From an uncultured Cryomorphaceae bacterium (GTDB lineage Bacteria; Bacteroidota; Bacteroidia; Flavobacteriales; Schleiferiaceae): a stretch of 64,000 bases of DNA. Both the position numbers and the translations under genes were made by a program. The DNA lies in assembly GCA_913009655.1 (NCBI GenBank), contig CAJVWI010000006.1:1-64000 (forward strand), read 5' to 3'. Below, piece after piece: positions 8,311 to 16,589 of this stretch. Position 1 is the stretch's first letter. The number at the start of each line of letters is the position of its first letter. Below the pieces are notes generated by a model, which saw nothing but the letters and a program-made list of their open reading frames with translations, ran no database searches and was not told where the DNA came from.

Positions 8311-8691
8311 ATGATAAATAGACTAATAATCTTTGCTACAGTAATAGCAATGACATCTTGTACCAAAGTAGAAACGACAAATCAAGGAGTTGTAATACGA
8401 AATAAATCGTCTAAAGATATTGTATACCATGCTCAATTTGAACAGAATACCTACTACGACACTATTTTAAGCTTGAAGACTGGAGGATATTCCTTTCCCC
8501 TTTTTGAGGGACACATTGAGCCTGAAGTAATATTCCCTTTGCATCATTTGAAAATTTATTCTTTAGAAAATGAGGATACAGTAAGATCTAGGTTAGCTCC
8601 AATGCCCTTGGATTCAACACCTACTGGGTATTATGACTGGAATATCATGAGCTACACATACATTTATGAGATTACTGATTCCATTCTATAA
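8311..8691 (+). CDS. Small lipoprotein, unknown
   Basis: A 126-residue lipoprotein whose signal ends at the lipobox TSC (Cys17 in MINRLIIFATVIAMTSC). The mature part has alternating polar and hydrophobic strands (GVVIRNKSSKDIVYHAQFEQ, TILSLKTGGYSFPLFEG) consistent with an Ig- or lipocalin-like beta fold. It follows the esterase by 49 bases on the same strand and may be cotranscribed. No family recognised. Confidence 0.6.
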   Translation: MINRLIIFATVIAMTSCTKVETTNQGVVIRNKSSKDIVYHAQFEQNTYYDTILSLKTGGYSFPLFEGHIEPEVIFPLHHLKIYSLENEDTVRSRLAPMPLDSTPTGYYDWNIMSYTYIYEITDSIL

Positions 8692-8827
8692 AGCTGAATG
8701 AATAATGAGTTTTACCTTGAAGGAAATGTAAGTTATAACTCTATCTGCCACCTTTCATGCGTAAATCATACAGTTATAGGCATGGGTAAGGAATTAATAG
8801 GGTATAAATATTAACTACATTTAGTTT

Positions 8828-9160
8828 ATGAAAAATTTCTCACTATTTCTTTTCATGGTTCTCCCCAATATCTTGTTTTCTCAAAAGATATTTTCAACTG
8901 AATATTCATCTCAATCTGACATAAATGTATTTGTAGTTGATTACGAATCACAATCAGATTTAAAAGTATTTAAAGTAGATTATCCATCTCAGTCTAAGGG
9001 AAATGAAGGATTATGGCATTTTGTTGAATATTCATCTCAATCGGACAAGAAAATTTATTTTGTCGATCACAAATCTCAAAGTGACTTAAATATCTTTTTT
9101 GTCGATTATAAATCTCAAAGCGGTTGGAAGACTAATTCCAAGAGACATCTTCTTTATTAA
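8828..9160 (+). CDS. Secreted SQS-repeat protein, probable 7(1) septoil-knot (DUF6150-like) domain
   Basis: A 110-residue exported protein (signal MKNFSLFLFMVLPNILFS, about 1-18). The rest consists of six short strand-turn repeats built on Y-x-SQS-D-x(2)-VF-x-VDY (YSSQSD, YESQSD, YPSQSK, YSSQSD, HKSQSD, YKSQSG). A non-repeat insert, GNEGLWHFV, follows the third repeat. This pattern matches the small Bacteroidota family I know as DUF6150 / Septknot, proteins predicted or shown to form a 7(1) torus knot. That identification is from memory of the repeat pattern. The role is unknown. A bulged-stem terminator follows at 9173-9206, so the gene is monocistronic. Confidence 0.75.
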   Translation: MKNFSLFLFMVLPNILFSQKIFSTEYSSQSDINVFVVDYESQSDLKVFKVDYPSQSKGNEGLWHFVEYSSQSDKKIYFVDHKSQSDLNIFFVDYKSQSGWKTNSKRHLLY

Positions 9161-9172
9161 TATTTTTAAATA

Positions 9173-9206
9173 AGACACTGCGAATAATGCAGTTCCGTCT
9201 CTTTTA
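9173..9206 (+). terminator. Intrinsic terminator after the SQS-repeat gene
   Basis: AGAC-ACTGC (9173-9181) pairs with GCAGT (9189-9193) and GTCT (9197-9200), with a 3-base bulge (TCC) and a 7-base loop, then CTTTT. It sits 12 bases after the stop of the SQS-repeat gene. Confidence 0.55.
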
Positions 9207-9314
9207 TTATAATAAAAAGTCTTAAATCAATAAATATGGCAATAGATTGACCTAATATTGTGTGAGAAAATAACCAAGTAATTATTTCTAATTTTCTCAT
9301 AATAATAAAACTCT

Positions 9315-9962
9315 ATGAAAAGTCTACATGCTCTAGTATTGGGAGCTACTGGCGCAACTGGTCAAAAAATTGTTAACCTTTTATTACAGGACGATGCTTA
9401 CAGTAAAGTTTCGATTTTCGTAAGAAAAAAACCAAACATTGGACATAGTAAATTAATCGTACACGAAATAGATTTTTCAAGTCTTAAAAATTACAAGAAA
9501 TTAATTAATGGAGATGTTCTTTTCTCCGCACTTGGAACTACTAGAAAAGAGGCGGGAAGTATAAAGCAACAATATTTAGTAGACTATACTTATCAGTTTG
9601 AATTTGCCAAAATAGCGTCGGATAATGGAGTAAGTAATTACTCATTGGTTTCATCAACTGGAGCTAATGAAAATTCTTTTTTTTTCTATCCAAAAATTAA
9701 AGGAAAACTTGAAGAATCGATAAAGAAGCTAAAGTTTAAAAGTATTCAAATTTTCCAGCCGCCAATGTTAATTAGACCCCCGGAATTAATGAGAGAATCA
9801 GAAAAGAATGGTATAAGGTTTTTAACGAAATTAAATAAAATCGGAATTCTAAAAGCTCAAAAACCTTTATCAGTATCAATTCTTGCTAAGAAAATGATAA
9901 TTGAAAATAAATTAAATAAAACACTAGAAATAAAGACCTACAGACCAACAGATATTCTTTAG
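9315..9962 (+). CDS. NAD(P)H-binding oxidoreductase, HTATIP2-like SDR
   Basis: A 215-residue atypical short-chain dehydrogenase. The dinucleotide-binding loop GATGATG (10-16) follows strand one (HALVLG), then FVRKKPN ends strand two with an Arg that favours NADP(H). VLFSALGTTRKEAGS and NYSLVSSTGANENSFFFYPKIKGKLEE hold the SxxxA..K positions typical of the HTATIP2/NAD(P)H-binding epimerase-like group. The Tyr of the classical YxxxK motif appears as YPKIKGK. Substrate unknown. Isolated gene on the plus strand, with no obvious operon partner. Confidence 0.75.
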   Translation: MKSLHALVLGATGATGQKIVNLLLQDDAYSKVSIFVRKKPNIGHSKLIVHEIDFSSLKNYKKLINGDVLFSALGTTRKEAGSIKQQYLVDYTYQFEFAKIASDNGVSNYSLVSSTGANENSFFFYPKIKGKLEESIKKLKFKSIQIFQPPMLIRPPELMRESEKNGIRFLTKLNKIGILKAQKPLSVSILAKKMIIENKLNKTLEIKTYRPTDIL

Positions 9963-10065
9963 CAAACCGACAGAGGATAACTTATTATTTCAACAAAGAT
10001 GTTTAAAGCTAATGCTAGTGTATATTTCAGAATACATTTTATTAATAATTCATTAAATAAACGTT

Positions 10066-10248
10066 TCATTTTAATAGTTTAGCTGACTTGGTTAAATACT
10101 GAACTGCAGCTATATCCTCTTCTTTCAAATCAGAGACTTCTACTAACAAAAAAGCCACGTATATACCAGGCTTATTATTGATTTTAAAATCCATTGTATT
10201 TTGATCATACATATGATGCATGGGCTTGAGATTATTATTGTCAAGCAT
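10066..10248 (-). CDS. Possible 60-residue hypothetical protein
   Basis: ATG at 10248 opens a 60-codon frame, MLDNNNLKPMHHMYDQNTMD... to KSAKLLK. The centre, INNKPGIYVAFLLVEVSDLKEEDIAAVQYL, looks like a real strand-helix unit with an acidic helix (DLKEEDIAA), and the codon use is ordinary. It sits alone, divergent from the SPFH lipoprotein gene. The Met-rich N-terminus offers several possible starts. No family recognised; a chance frame cannot be excluded. Confidence 0.35.
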   Translation of the reverse strand: MLDNNNLKPMHHMYDQNTMDFKINNKPGIYVAFLLVEVSDLKEEDIAAVQYLTKSAKLLK

Positions 10249-10383
10249 ACTTTTTTTCGATTTAAAGGAGATATTACACCTTTGTCATATTTGATATTAA
10301 GAATACATTATACCTACTTAAGTTAATCGTACTTTTAAACTCTTGAAAAGTGAAAAATTTACGAAAATTAAAAAATAATTAAG

Positions 10384-11190
10384 ATGAAAAAAGAATTAAC
10401 ACTAGTAATGGCTTCAGTGATAGTACTAAGTTCATGCGCAACAGTGGATAGTGGACATAAAGGAGTCCGAGTATCATGGGGCGGAGAAACTGATATGACT
10501 CAAGTATACACTGAGGGACTTCATACTGGAGTAATGTATTTAATTGATAATATGGTTGAATATGATGTTAGAGAGAAAACCACAGTTCAGCGATTTGAAT
10601 TTAATGATAAAAACAATATGTCAACTGTCGTTGAATTATCCTTAGACTATAGTTTAAATCCAGAGAAAGTTAATTTTTTGCATACCAAAATAACAGATGT
10701 TGACGTCAAAATTTTAAAAACATTGAAATCAGCAGGTAAAGAAGTTGTCCCGCAATATTCCGCAATAGAATTGAACATATCTAAAAGAACGGAAGCCGAA
10801 GCAAAATTAGCGCAAATTATAGCTGACGAACTTCCTGAATTTTATATTGAATTTAAACGATTACAAATGACGGATGTCGATATACCAGAAGCTGTTGCAA
10901 ACCTAGCAGAAGAAACAGCAGTACAATTAGGACGTAATGAATTGGCAAAGAAGAAAGAGGCCGAGCAAACAGCTTTAGCAAAAGCTGCAGTAGCGAGATC
11001 TAAAGGATTATTTGAAGCAGCTGAATATGATGTGAAAACTAAAAAGTTGATGTCTCAACCTGCGGTATTGAAACTATATCAAGCTGAAACAGATAGGCAA
11101 TGGGCAATACAAGGAAAATCTAAATATGGTAACAACAATGTATTTGGAGCCGGTGTATCTGTTCTAAAAGGACTAAACCAGCCTAAATAA
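10384..11190 (+). CDS. SPFH (prohibitin/Band 7) domain lipoprotein
   Basis: A 268-residue protein. Lipobox Cys18 (VIVLSSC) ends the signal. The SPFH domain covers about residues 20-190: GHKGVRVSWGGETDM, EGLHTGVMYLIDNMVEYDVREKT and the KRTEAEAKLAQIIADELPEF..LQMTDVDIPE region match prohibitin order. The last third is a charged coiled coil rich in Ala, Lys and Glu (NELAKKKEAEQTALAKAAVA). SPFH proteins form large ring-shaped scaffolds on membranes. Being a lipoprotein, rather than a transmembrane-anchored form, it would face the periplasm or outer membrane. A strong terminator follows at 11249-11286. Confidence 0.85.
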   Translation: MKKELTLVMASVIVLSSCATVDSGHKGVRVSWGGETDMTQVYTEGLHTGVMYLIDNMVEYDVREKTTVQRFEFNDKNNMSTVVELSLDYSLNPEKVNFLHTKITDVDVKILKTLKSAGKEVVPQYSAIELNISKRTEAEAKLAQIIADELPEFYIEFKRLQMTDVDIPEAVANLAEETAVQLGRNELAKKKEAEQTALAKAAVARSKGLFEAAEYDVKTKKLMSQPAVLKLYQAETDRQWAIQGKSKYGNNNVFGAGVSVLKGLNQPK

Positions 11191-11248
11191 CAAAGAGAAC
11201 AATAGCCCTTTTGGGAAGTAGGTCTTAAGTTTATTTCATGAATTAGAA

Positions 11249-11286
11249 AAAAACCCTGAATTATTCATATAATTCAGGGTTTTTTT
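11249..11286 (+). terminator. Strong intrinsic terminator
   Basis: AAACCCTGAATT (11251-11262) and AATTCAGGGT with following T (11271-11282) form a 12-bp stem with an 8-base loop, flanked by AAAAA and TTTTTT, so it could work in both directions. It ends the SPFH gene. Confidence 0.85.
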
Positions 11287-11476
11287 ATTGAATATTCAAA
11301 TATGAATGACACTATTTCCTGGAAAGATGGCAATGCCCAAGGTGTTGCTTAAAACATTTTATCGACTGAATTATTTACCTAATTATAATATAATTCAAAA
11401 AAACACGGTAAATCGTTTTAGGAGATTCAACCCTTATTGTTTGAACTCTATTTTAAAATCAAAACACTCTTTCCTA

Positions 11477-11764
11477 TCAGCACTCTTTATGTGTTCTGTC
11501 AATAAAATTTGCTAATTTAAAATCTAATAAAGAAACACCATTACAATCATGTGTCGTAAGCTTTATGTCCAAGATATTGTATGCGTTTGTCCATTCTGGA
11601 TGATGATTTAAAGATTCGCATTCAATAGCAATTTTATTCATGGCGAGCATGCAGTCTTTGAAACTATCAAATTCAAGGCTCACTTGTAATTTATTGTTCT
11701 TAAACCTCCAATCAAGTAAAGACTTTAATTTATTCTTTATTTCGGGATCTGTTAATTTTTTCAC
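11477..11764 (-). CDS. Pterin-4a-carbinolamine dehydratase (PCD/DCoH)
   Basis: A 95-residue protein, the usual length for bacterial PCD. The active-site signature is intact: E-x(3)-HHPEW-T-N-x-YN-x-L-x-I-x-LTTHD, with His54, His55, Pro56 and His72, followed later by D81. The N-terminal helix and WRFKNNKLQVSLEF strands also fit. The enzyme dehydrates 4a-hydroxytetrahydropterin, regenerating tetrahydropterin after aromatic amino-acid hydroxylation. No phenylalanine hydroxylase is in this window, but fumarylacetoacetase (37 kb), which acts later in tyrosine breakdown, is. Stand-alone gene with a 181-base spacer upstream. Confidence 0.9.
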   Translation of the reverse strand: MKKLTDPEIKNKLKSLLDWRFKNNKLQVSLEFDSFKDCMLAMNKIAIECESLNHHPEWTNAYNILDIKLTTHDCNGVSLLDFKLANFIDRTHKEC

Positions 11765-11945
11765 TACTGTAAGATAAAATAATATTATTCCTGAAGGATT
11801 CAGAAAATGGTAAGGTTTTTTTTACTTGATTTATTTGTAAATAAGCGTCATCAATAAATATTGATTGAAATGTTTTTTATTAAATTCATTATCGTTAATT
11901 GGCTCTTGTTTCCTGCGTGAGGTATCTATTAAGTCAAAGAATTTA

Positions 11946-13025
11946 TCAGACCCCTAGTTTCCTTAGAAACAAGAAATGAGATTTAATAGCACCATATAAG
12001 GACAATACATTATATCTGTAGTTATAGTCTAATGCTACTTTTTGTACCACTGGAGAAATTACAGGATAAATTGTATGAGGTAGATTTGGGAAAAGGTGAT
12101 GTGCAGCATGACAATTAAACCCACCAAATATGAAGGTTGCAATTTCACTTTTAGGATGATAATCCATAGAAGTCATTAATTGATGTTCAGAAAAGCTATA
12201 AGGCAAAAAACCATTTATATCTGTCTTAGGAAACTCGGTCTCCATTGTGAAGTGAGTGGTTATTAAGGTGTAAATAAAAATATTGGAACCTATTGCTAAC
12301 ATTATAAAATAAGACAATAGAATTTGACCTAAACTGAATTCCAGTAAATAAAAAGGAAGTATTACTATGTACGCAAAATAAATAGTTTTGACTAAAACCA
12401 ATTCCAGAGTATACCAAAAAGGATAATTTTGATTTTTAAGATTAGCCAAATTTTTCTTATTCAAGTAGACGAAATCCTTAGCAAAAATCCATATAGCTAG
12501 ATATAGAGTATAAAGAAATGGCGAATATATATGTTGGTATTTCATATACCATCTTTTTTGATGATTTGGTGAAAGCCGAATCAATGGATTGTCGTCAATG
12601 TCAGCATCACAGCCGTCAACATTTGAGAAAAGGTGATGAGAAGATAGATGTCTTATTCTCCATAATCTAGCACTTATACCTTGCGAGTTAAACGTAAAGT
12701 GAAAAATCAAATTATTGACCCATTTCTTCTTACTAAAAGTCCCATGACAAGCATCATGTGAACTATTAAAAGCCAATAGAGTTCCAAAAATGCTAATAGC
12801 TGAATAATTAAGAATCAACCAAAAAAGATTATTTCCATATGGATTTAAAAACAATGTTAAAATGGAGCTGCTAAAGAGTAGTAAGTATATGATCAGTTTC
12901 AACCATAGCAACATTTTTGCATAAGATATTTGGGAAGCAGAAATTGAATCATAAACCTCTTTATTTAATTTCTTATTAAAGTTATTGTCATCTCTTTTAA
13001 AAAAAATATGATCCCCTTCTTTCAT
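11946..13025 (-). CDS. Membrane fatty acid desaturase (acyl-lipid/acyl-CoA)
   Basis: A 359-residue integral membrane di-iron desaturase. All three histidine boxes are present: HDACH (90-94), HLSSHH (126-131) and HAAHH (306-310), the last in NCHAAHHLFPNLPHTIYP. Hydrophobic stretches before and between them give four or more spans (about 40-60, 68-88, 155-170, 215-255). The layout matches the linoleoyl-CoA / front-end or delta-9-like Bacteroidota group; regioselectivity cannot be told from sequence. It would raise membrane fluidity, for example in the cold. Monocistronic; a divergent small lipoprotein gene lies upstream. Confidence 0.88.
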   Translation of the reverse strand: MKEGDHIFFKRDDNNFNKKLNKEVYDSISASQISYAKMLLWLKLIIYLLLFSSSILTLFLNPYGNNLFWLILNYSAISIFGTLLAFNSSHDACHGTFSKKKWVNNLIFHFTFNSQGISARLWRIRHLSSHHLFSNVDGCDADIDDNPLIRLSPNHQKRWYMKYQHIYSPFLYTLYLAIWIFAKDFVYLNKKNLANLKNQNYPFWYTLELVLVKTIYFAYIVILPFYLLEFSLGQILLSYFIMLAIGSNIFIYTLITTHFTMETEFPKTDINGFLPYSFSEHQLMTSMDYHPKSEIATFIFGGFNCHAAHHLFPNLPHTIYPVISPVVQKVALDYNYRYNVLSLYGAIKSHFLFLRKLGV

Positions 13026-13212
13026 AGATATTGAATTAGTATATCAACTCAAAGGTGACCAAATAAAATTTGTAAAGTCAATTACAATTTGCAAAAACAA
13101 AAAATAGATAATTAAAATTGTCTTATGATGATTTTCAGCGTAGATAAAAATGTTTAGACAACACTTTGGAATGAAAATTGGTAACAGTAGATTAGAATTT
13201 ATATTACATCCA

Positions 13213-13524
13213 ATGCAACCATTGAAACTATTTATTTTTTTTGCCATGTTATCATTAATTGGCACCTCTTGTGAGAAATTTGGCGAGGCAAGCCAAAATT
13301 GTATAACAGTTTCAGGACAAATCGAAAAACAGGAGGTCACAAGTTACCAGTATGGGACACATACCATTGGAGATTATGCAATAAGAAGCAATGTTTATGA
13401 CCTTGATCAATTCATTCTAGAACCTATTGTTCTTATTGAAGGATGCAGAATAAACGGCTACCAAAACGGAGCAGTTGAGGGTGGTCCGGATTATCTAGAA
13501 GTTACATCAATCGCAATTCAATAA
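13213..13524 (+). CDS. Small lipoprotein, unknown
   Basis: I use the ATG at 13213 because MQPLKLFIFFAMLSLIGTSC forms a lipobox signal with Cys20. An upstream in-frame ATG at 13150 would add 21 residues without a purpose. The mature chain (about 84 residues) contains ITVSGQIEKQEVTSYQYGTH and ILEPIVLIEGCRINGY, suggesting a small beta fold. Two cysteines remain in the mature part (the NC of ASQNC and the EGC) and could form a disulfide. No family recognised. The gene lies between a divergent desaturase and a convergent hypothetical gene. Confidence 0.6.
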   Translation: MQPLKLFIFFAMLSLIGTSCEKFGEASQNCITVSGQIEKQEVTSYQYGTHTIGDYAIRSNVYDLDQFILEPIVLIEGCRINGYQNGAVEGGPDYLEVTSIAIQ

Positions 13525-13571
13525 ATAATTTAGTTACTTAATCACTTCTAAAGAAATACGGATAAAGTAGT

Positions 13572-13997
13572 TTATGAGATGCTTTGAGATTGAGAAAATT
13601 CCAACTTCAAACGTAACATTTTTTTTATAAAAACATCGTTCTCGGTCCAACTTTTTTGTTTGTTAAATTGCAAGTATTCTCCATTTCCGTGAATAGTGAA
13701 GAAGTCCCCATTGAAGATGCTTAATCTATAGAACGGAATGGTCCACGCAAACACATCAAGCCCTTGATTAATGTGCACAATAATACCTTGAGGACGGATT
13801 TCAATACTTCCATATTGAATACCTGCAACCTTTAATTTTATGTGGTCCATATTAGCGCTCAAATTCTCTATAATCAAACGCCGAGAACCTACACCACCTA
13901 GTTTTAATTTTCCCATTAAAGAATAGGGATTGCCCATTTCTGAATTAATAAGGTCATCCCTCTCTTTGTCTTTATATGAAATATTGTACAGTCCCAT
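13572..13997 (-). CDS. Hypothetical protein, 141 residues
   Basis: A soluble, beta-rich protein without a signal peptide: MGLYNISYKDKERDD, then GKLKLGGVGSRRLIIENLSANMDHIKLKVAGIQYGSIEIRPQG (positions about 29-70), where many short strands alternate with glycines, and a basic C-terminal part KMLRLKLEF. No family recognised. It begins 9 bases after the stop of the 58-residue membrane protein at 14007-14183, so the two look like a two-gene operon and may act together at the membrane. Confidence 0.55.
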   Translation of the reverse strand: MGLYNISYKDKERDDLINSEMGNPYSLMGKLKLGGVGSRRLIIENLSANMDHIKLKVAGIQYGSIEIRPQGIIVHINQGLDVFAWTIPFYRLSIFNGDFFTIHGNGEYLQFNKQKSWTENDVFIKKMLRLKLEFSQSQSIS

Positions 13998-14006
13998 AAA
14001 AATTGA

Positions 14007-14183
14007 TCAATTACTTAGGTCGGTTAATTTTTTTCTTCTTTTGTTAAATAATCTCATGACAATTAAAATAATAGCAATTAAAATCAATGGCCAGATTACT
14101 TTTGGGGTGACAATTGAGTAAGCAATACTCACGATTAATAAGATATGAAACTCGTATCTTCTATTAATATTTAAGATTCTCAT
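14007..14183 (-). CDS. 58-residue double-span membrane protein
   Basis: ATG at 14183 to TGA at 14007-14009. Start MRILNINRRYEFHILLIVSI, then two hydrophobic helices (about residues 13-27 and 30-45, the second being VIWPLILIAIILIV), and a strongly basic end RLFNKRRKKLTDLSN. The positive-inside rule puts both termini in the cytoplasm. The frame ends just before the start of the 141-residue gene on the same strand, which supports it as a real first gene of a two-gene unit. Function unknown. Confidence 0.6.
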   Translation of the reverse strand: MRILNINRRYEFHILLIVSIAYSIVTPKVIWPLILIAIILIVMRLFNKRRKKLTDLSN

Positions 14184-14272
14184 AGATTAAGTTTAAAAAA
14201 TAGCATTTCACTTAATACATAAAGAACACTTATTAAGATAATTTAGTTCTAAAAAATGAACAGAATAAAAAA

Positions 14273-14500
14273 ATGAGAAGTTTTAAAAAAAAGCTGTTTT
14301 TCAAAAAAAGAAAGTTCAATCAAGACGCCGATTTAATCTCAAAAATCTGCAACCAGTGTGAAGAATGGAAATTATCCTCTGAGTTTATTCCAAATAAAAG
14401 TTTAATGGATGGTTTTTCTGACAATTGTGAAGATTGTCAAAATAATAGTACATCTAAATTAAAAAGTATGGACAGCTTGATAAACAAAAATGGGTTCTAA
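14273..14500 (+). CDS. Small zinc-ribbon protein
   Basis: A 75-residue basic protein. CNQCEEWKLSSEFIPN (residues about 26-41), then DNCEDCQ (about 50-56), gives a CxxC-x(n)-CxxC zinc ribbon. Its middle (W-K-L-S-S-E-F-x(8)-D-G-x(3)-N-C) resembles the small zinc ribbons found alone or in front of HNH-type nucleases and phage proteins. There is no nuclease domain here. The very basic N-terminus (RSFKKKLFFKKRKF) suggests nucleic-acid binding. Plausible free-standing gene; no partner visible. Confidence 0.6.
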   Translation: MRSFKKKLFFKKRKFNQDADLISKICNQCEEWKLSSEFIPNKSLMDGFSDNCEDCQNNSTSKLKSMDSLINKNGF

Positions 14501-14578
14501 AAGAAATAATAATAGAGTCTTTATTTTTTTTCAATCGTAATTAAAAACAATGAATTAATTTTAAAGAAAAATATTAAA

Positions 14579-15106
14579 ATGATTAAATATATTCTGCCGC
14601 TAACAATTCTCATTTTTAGCATGTCATCATGTGGTTCTGACGAATCTGAGAACAAGGAATTAGAGGAAGCAAAAGTTACCACGGAGAAGAAGCCAAAAAC
14701 AACTCGAAAACGCAGTAGAAGGTCAAGAAGAGACTCTCTCTACACCGAAGTAAGCCCAGGAAATACTGAGACAAAAAAGTCTGTTCAAGTAGTTAGTAAA
14801 AAGGATGGTATGAACCTTGCCTATTTCACTTCCGGTCAGTTAAAAAGCGAAGTTTTTTATAAAGATGGAAAAAAAGAGGGTTCTGGAAAGTGGTATTTTA
14901 AATCCGGGCAATTAAAATACGAAGGCAACTGGAAAAATGGCCGACAAGATGGGGTTGAAAAAGCATATTACGAATCTGGACAGCTAAGACAAGAAGCAAA
15001 CCTAAAAGATGGAAGAGCTCAGGGTATATATAAAGAATATTCCGATACAGGAGAACTGTTGGTTCACATGAAGTATGAGAATGGTGAATTAATAGACCTT
15101 AAATAG
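14579..15106 (+). CDS. YwqK/MORN-repeat lipoprotein
   Basis: A 175-residue lipoprotein (Cys18 in IFSMSSC). A disordered linker rich in Lys/Arg/Glu/Thr (about 20-62, with KPKTTRKRSRRSRRDS) leads to three clear repeats: YFTSGQLKSEVFYKDGKKEG, YFKSGQLKYEGNWKNGRQDG and YYESGQLRQEANLKDGRAQG, plus a partial fourth (YSDTGELLVHMKYENGEL). These are MORN-like YwqK repeats. Such proteins are sometimes annotated as antitoxins, but in Bacteroidota they are commonly surface or periplasmic proteins, and no toxin gene lies next to it. Role unknown. Confidence 0.8.
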   Translation: MIKYILPLTILIFSMSSCGSDESENKELEEAKVTTEKKPKTTRKRSRRSRRDSLYTEVSPGNTETKKSVQVVSKKDGMNLAYFTSGQLKSEVFYKDGKKEGSGKWYFKSGQLKYEGNWKNGRQDGVEKAYYESGQLRQEANLKDGRAQGIYKEYSDTGELLVHMKYENGELIDLK

Positions 15107-15198
15107 TTCCTTTTAAATCTATGAATGGATTTTATTGAATGCTATTCTCTTGCATTTATAATACGTATTTATAAATTTAAATAGATTAATTTCAGCAC

Positions 15199-16167
15199 AT
15201 GAAAAATGTGATATTCCTGATTTTATTTATGAGTATTTATAGCTGTAATAAACCGGATAGTCCACAAGACGAAAATTATTATTCCAGCGGAAAGCTTATC
15301 CCTAGTAATTCAATTTCAGCCTGGTTTGATAGGTATCTTGATGTGCATGGTATAAGATTGCTCGCAGCAGGAGAAGTTGGTGGTCAGGATGCTGTTCCAG
15401 ATGAATGGGTACGTAAAACAGCTCAACTTTTTAAGTTACTAATTGATAAGAATGGTAATGGAATTGATACGAATGCTCAAAAAAATATGATTCGGATACT
15501 TAGAGGGCAAATTGGATTTCATCGAGGGTTAAAATCAGGTCAGAGAATAGCCTATGGAGGAGGAGATTCTTATACCCCAAATCCACTAACAGATCAAGGA
15601 AGAAAGCAATATCAGGGACTTGTGGGTATAGAGAACTCTATGGTTCTTGATGACATGGTTTGGTATAAAAATGTGGATAGCCCAAATACTGGAGATGACG
15701 ATATCAACGAAGTTTTGGAACACACATTGCATACTCTTCACATGACAGGAATTAGAGGTGCTGTAGATGGATCTTTTTATGATCTCAATAGCAATTCTGA
15801 AGATGATGACATTAGTGGAACTGCATTGTTTCTTGCAATGAAACAAGCCATTGATAGTAATATGTTCAATCCTGATTATGGAAGTTTTAATTCTCCAGAT
15901 AGCTGGCCCCTTCTTTTAAAAGAATACCAGTACTTGTTAACTTTTGGCATGTGGGAGTTCGGTACTGAATTTTGGGAAAATGGTTCACTTGCACCAGAGT
16001 GGAACAATCTTATGCGAACCCCTCAAGGCATACTTGAAAATAACCCATTGGGGCACACTTTATTTAACACCTATTTTGCTCCGATAATATCTAAGCCTAA
16101 AGTCAATGTGCTACGCTCAATGTTTCAAGATAATGATGGCGGAATGTCTGGATATGTTTCCGATTGA
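15199..16167 (+). CDS. Lipoprotein with EHxLH motif, putative metal-dependent hydrolase-like
   Basis: A 322-residue lipoprotein (lipobox Cys16, MKNVIFLILFMSIYSC). Early part: YLDVHGIRLLAAGEVGGQDA then VRKTAQLFKLLIDKNGNGID, a calcium-loop-like DKNGNGID. Centre: EVLEHTLHTLHMTGIRGAVD, where EHxxLHxxH recalls a zincin metal site, although not the classical HExxH. C-terminal part: LLLKEYQYLLTFGMWEFGTEFWENGSLAPEWN, rich in Trp and Glu. It resembles hypothetical lipoproteins from marine bacteria with a D-x-N-x-D-G element. Enzyme activity is not established. It may be cotranscribed with the next small gene (30 bases on). Confidence 0.55.
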   Translation: MKNVIFLILFMSIYSCNKPDSPQDENYYSSGKLIPSNSISAWFDRYLDVHGIRLLAAGEVGGQDAVPDEWVRKTAQLFKLLIDKNGNGIDTNAQKNMIRILRGQIGFHRGLKSGQRIAYGGGDSYTPNPLTDQGRKQYQGLVGIENSMVLDDMVWYKNVDSPNTGDDDINEVLEHTLHTLHMTGIRGAVDGSFYDLNSNSEDDDISGTALFLAMKQAIDSNMFNPDYGSFNSPDSWPLLLKEYQYLLTFGMWEFGTEFWENGSLAPEWNNLMRTPQGILENNPLGHTLFNTYFAPIISKPKVNVLRSMFQDNDGGMSGYVSD

Positions 16168-16197
16168 AAAAATATACAGAACTAGTTAAATATTAAA

Positions 16198-16413
16198 ATG
16201 AGAAAAGAATTTAAAATTGAAGTAGTTACAGAAGGAGCGCTTGGAACAATATTTCTAGGGGCTAGCAGTCTCCCAATAAAAAAAATGGAAGCTTTGATGA
16301 ATCGATACGGCCAGCAAGGCTGGGATGTTTCTTTCCAGTTAATTGAACATAGACGATTATTGTTATTCTGGAATAGAGAGTCTGCAGTTATAACGTTTTC
16401 AAGAAATATTTAA
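16198..16413 (+). CDS. DUF4177-like small protein
   Basis: A 71-residue protein with the layout of the DUF4177 family: a beta strand at the start (EFKIEVVTEGALG), then a helix MEALMNRYGQQGWDVSFQLIE in which the YGxxGWxV pattern is the family's hallmark, then a strand LLLFWNRESAVITFSR. Fold: a small alpha-beta unit. Function unknown for the family. It follows the EHxLH lipoprotein by 30 bases, so the two are probably cotranscribed. Confidence 0.65.
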   Translation: MRKEFKIEVVTEGALGTIFLGASSLPIKKMEALMNRYGQQGWDVSFQLIEHRRLLLFWNRESAVITFSRNI

Positions 16414-16589
16414 CTCAAATAGTTTCAGAATTATATACTCTTTGCAATTACTGTAACAACGGTAAATAGACGAGATCAACAGTTTGAATGATAAATCGCT
16501 AGAAAAAGGTGATATTAAATTTCACCAGCCTATTGCAAATTGGATCCATCTCGAATATATTTGTTCCAAGTGTAATATCATATAAAACT

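Noticed and set aside
11306-11515. A 69-codon plus-strand frame after the SPFH terminator
   Set aside because: It lies behind a strong terminator, has no family-like sequence, and its end overlaps the pterin dehydratase gene antisense.
13044-13340. A 98-codon minus-strand frame with several cysteines
   Set aside because: It is antisense to the lipoprotein gene at 13213-13524, which has a proper signal peptide and is the better explanation.
14579-15106. YwqK-repeat protein as the antitoxin of a toxin-antitoxin pair
   Set aside because: It is a lipoprotein and no toxin-like gene lies next to it; the repeat family has non-toxin members.
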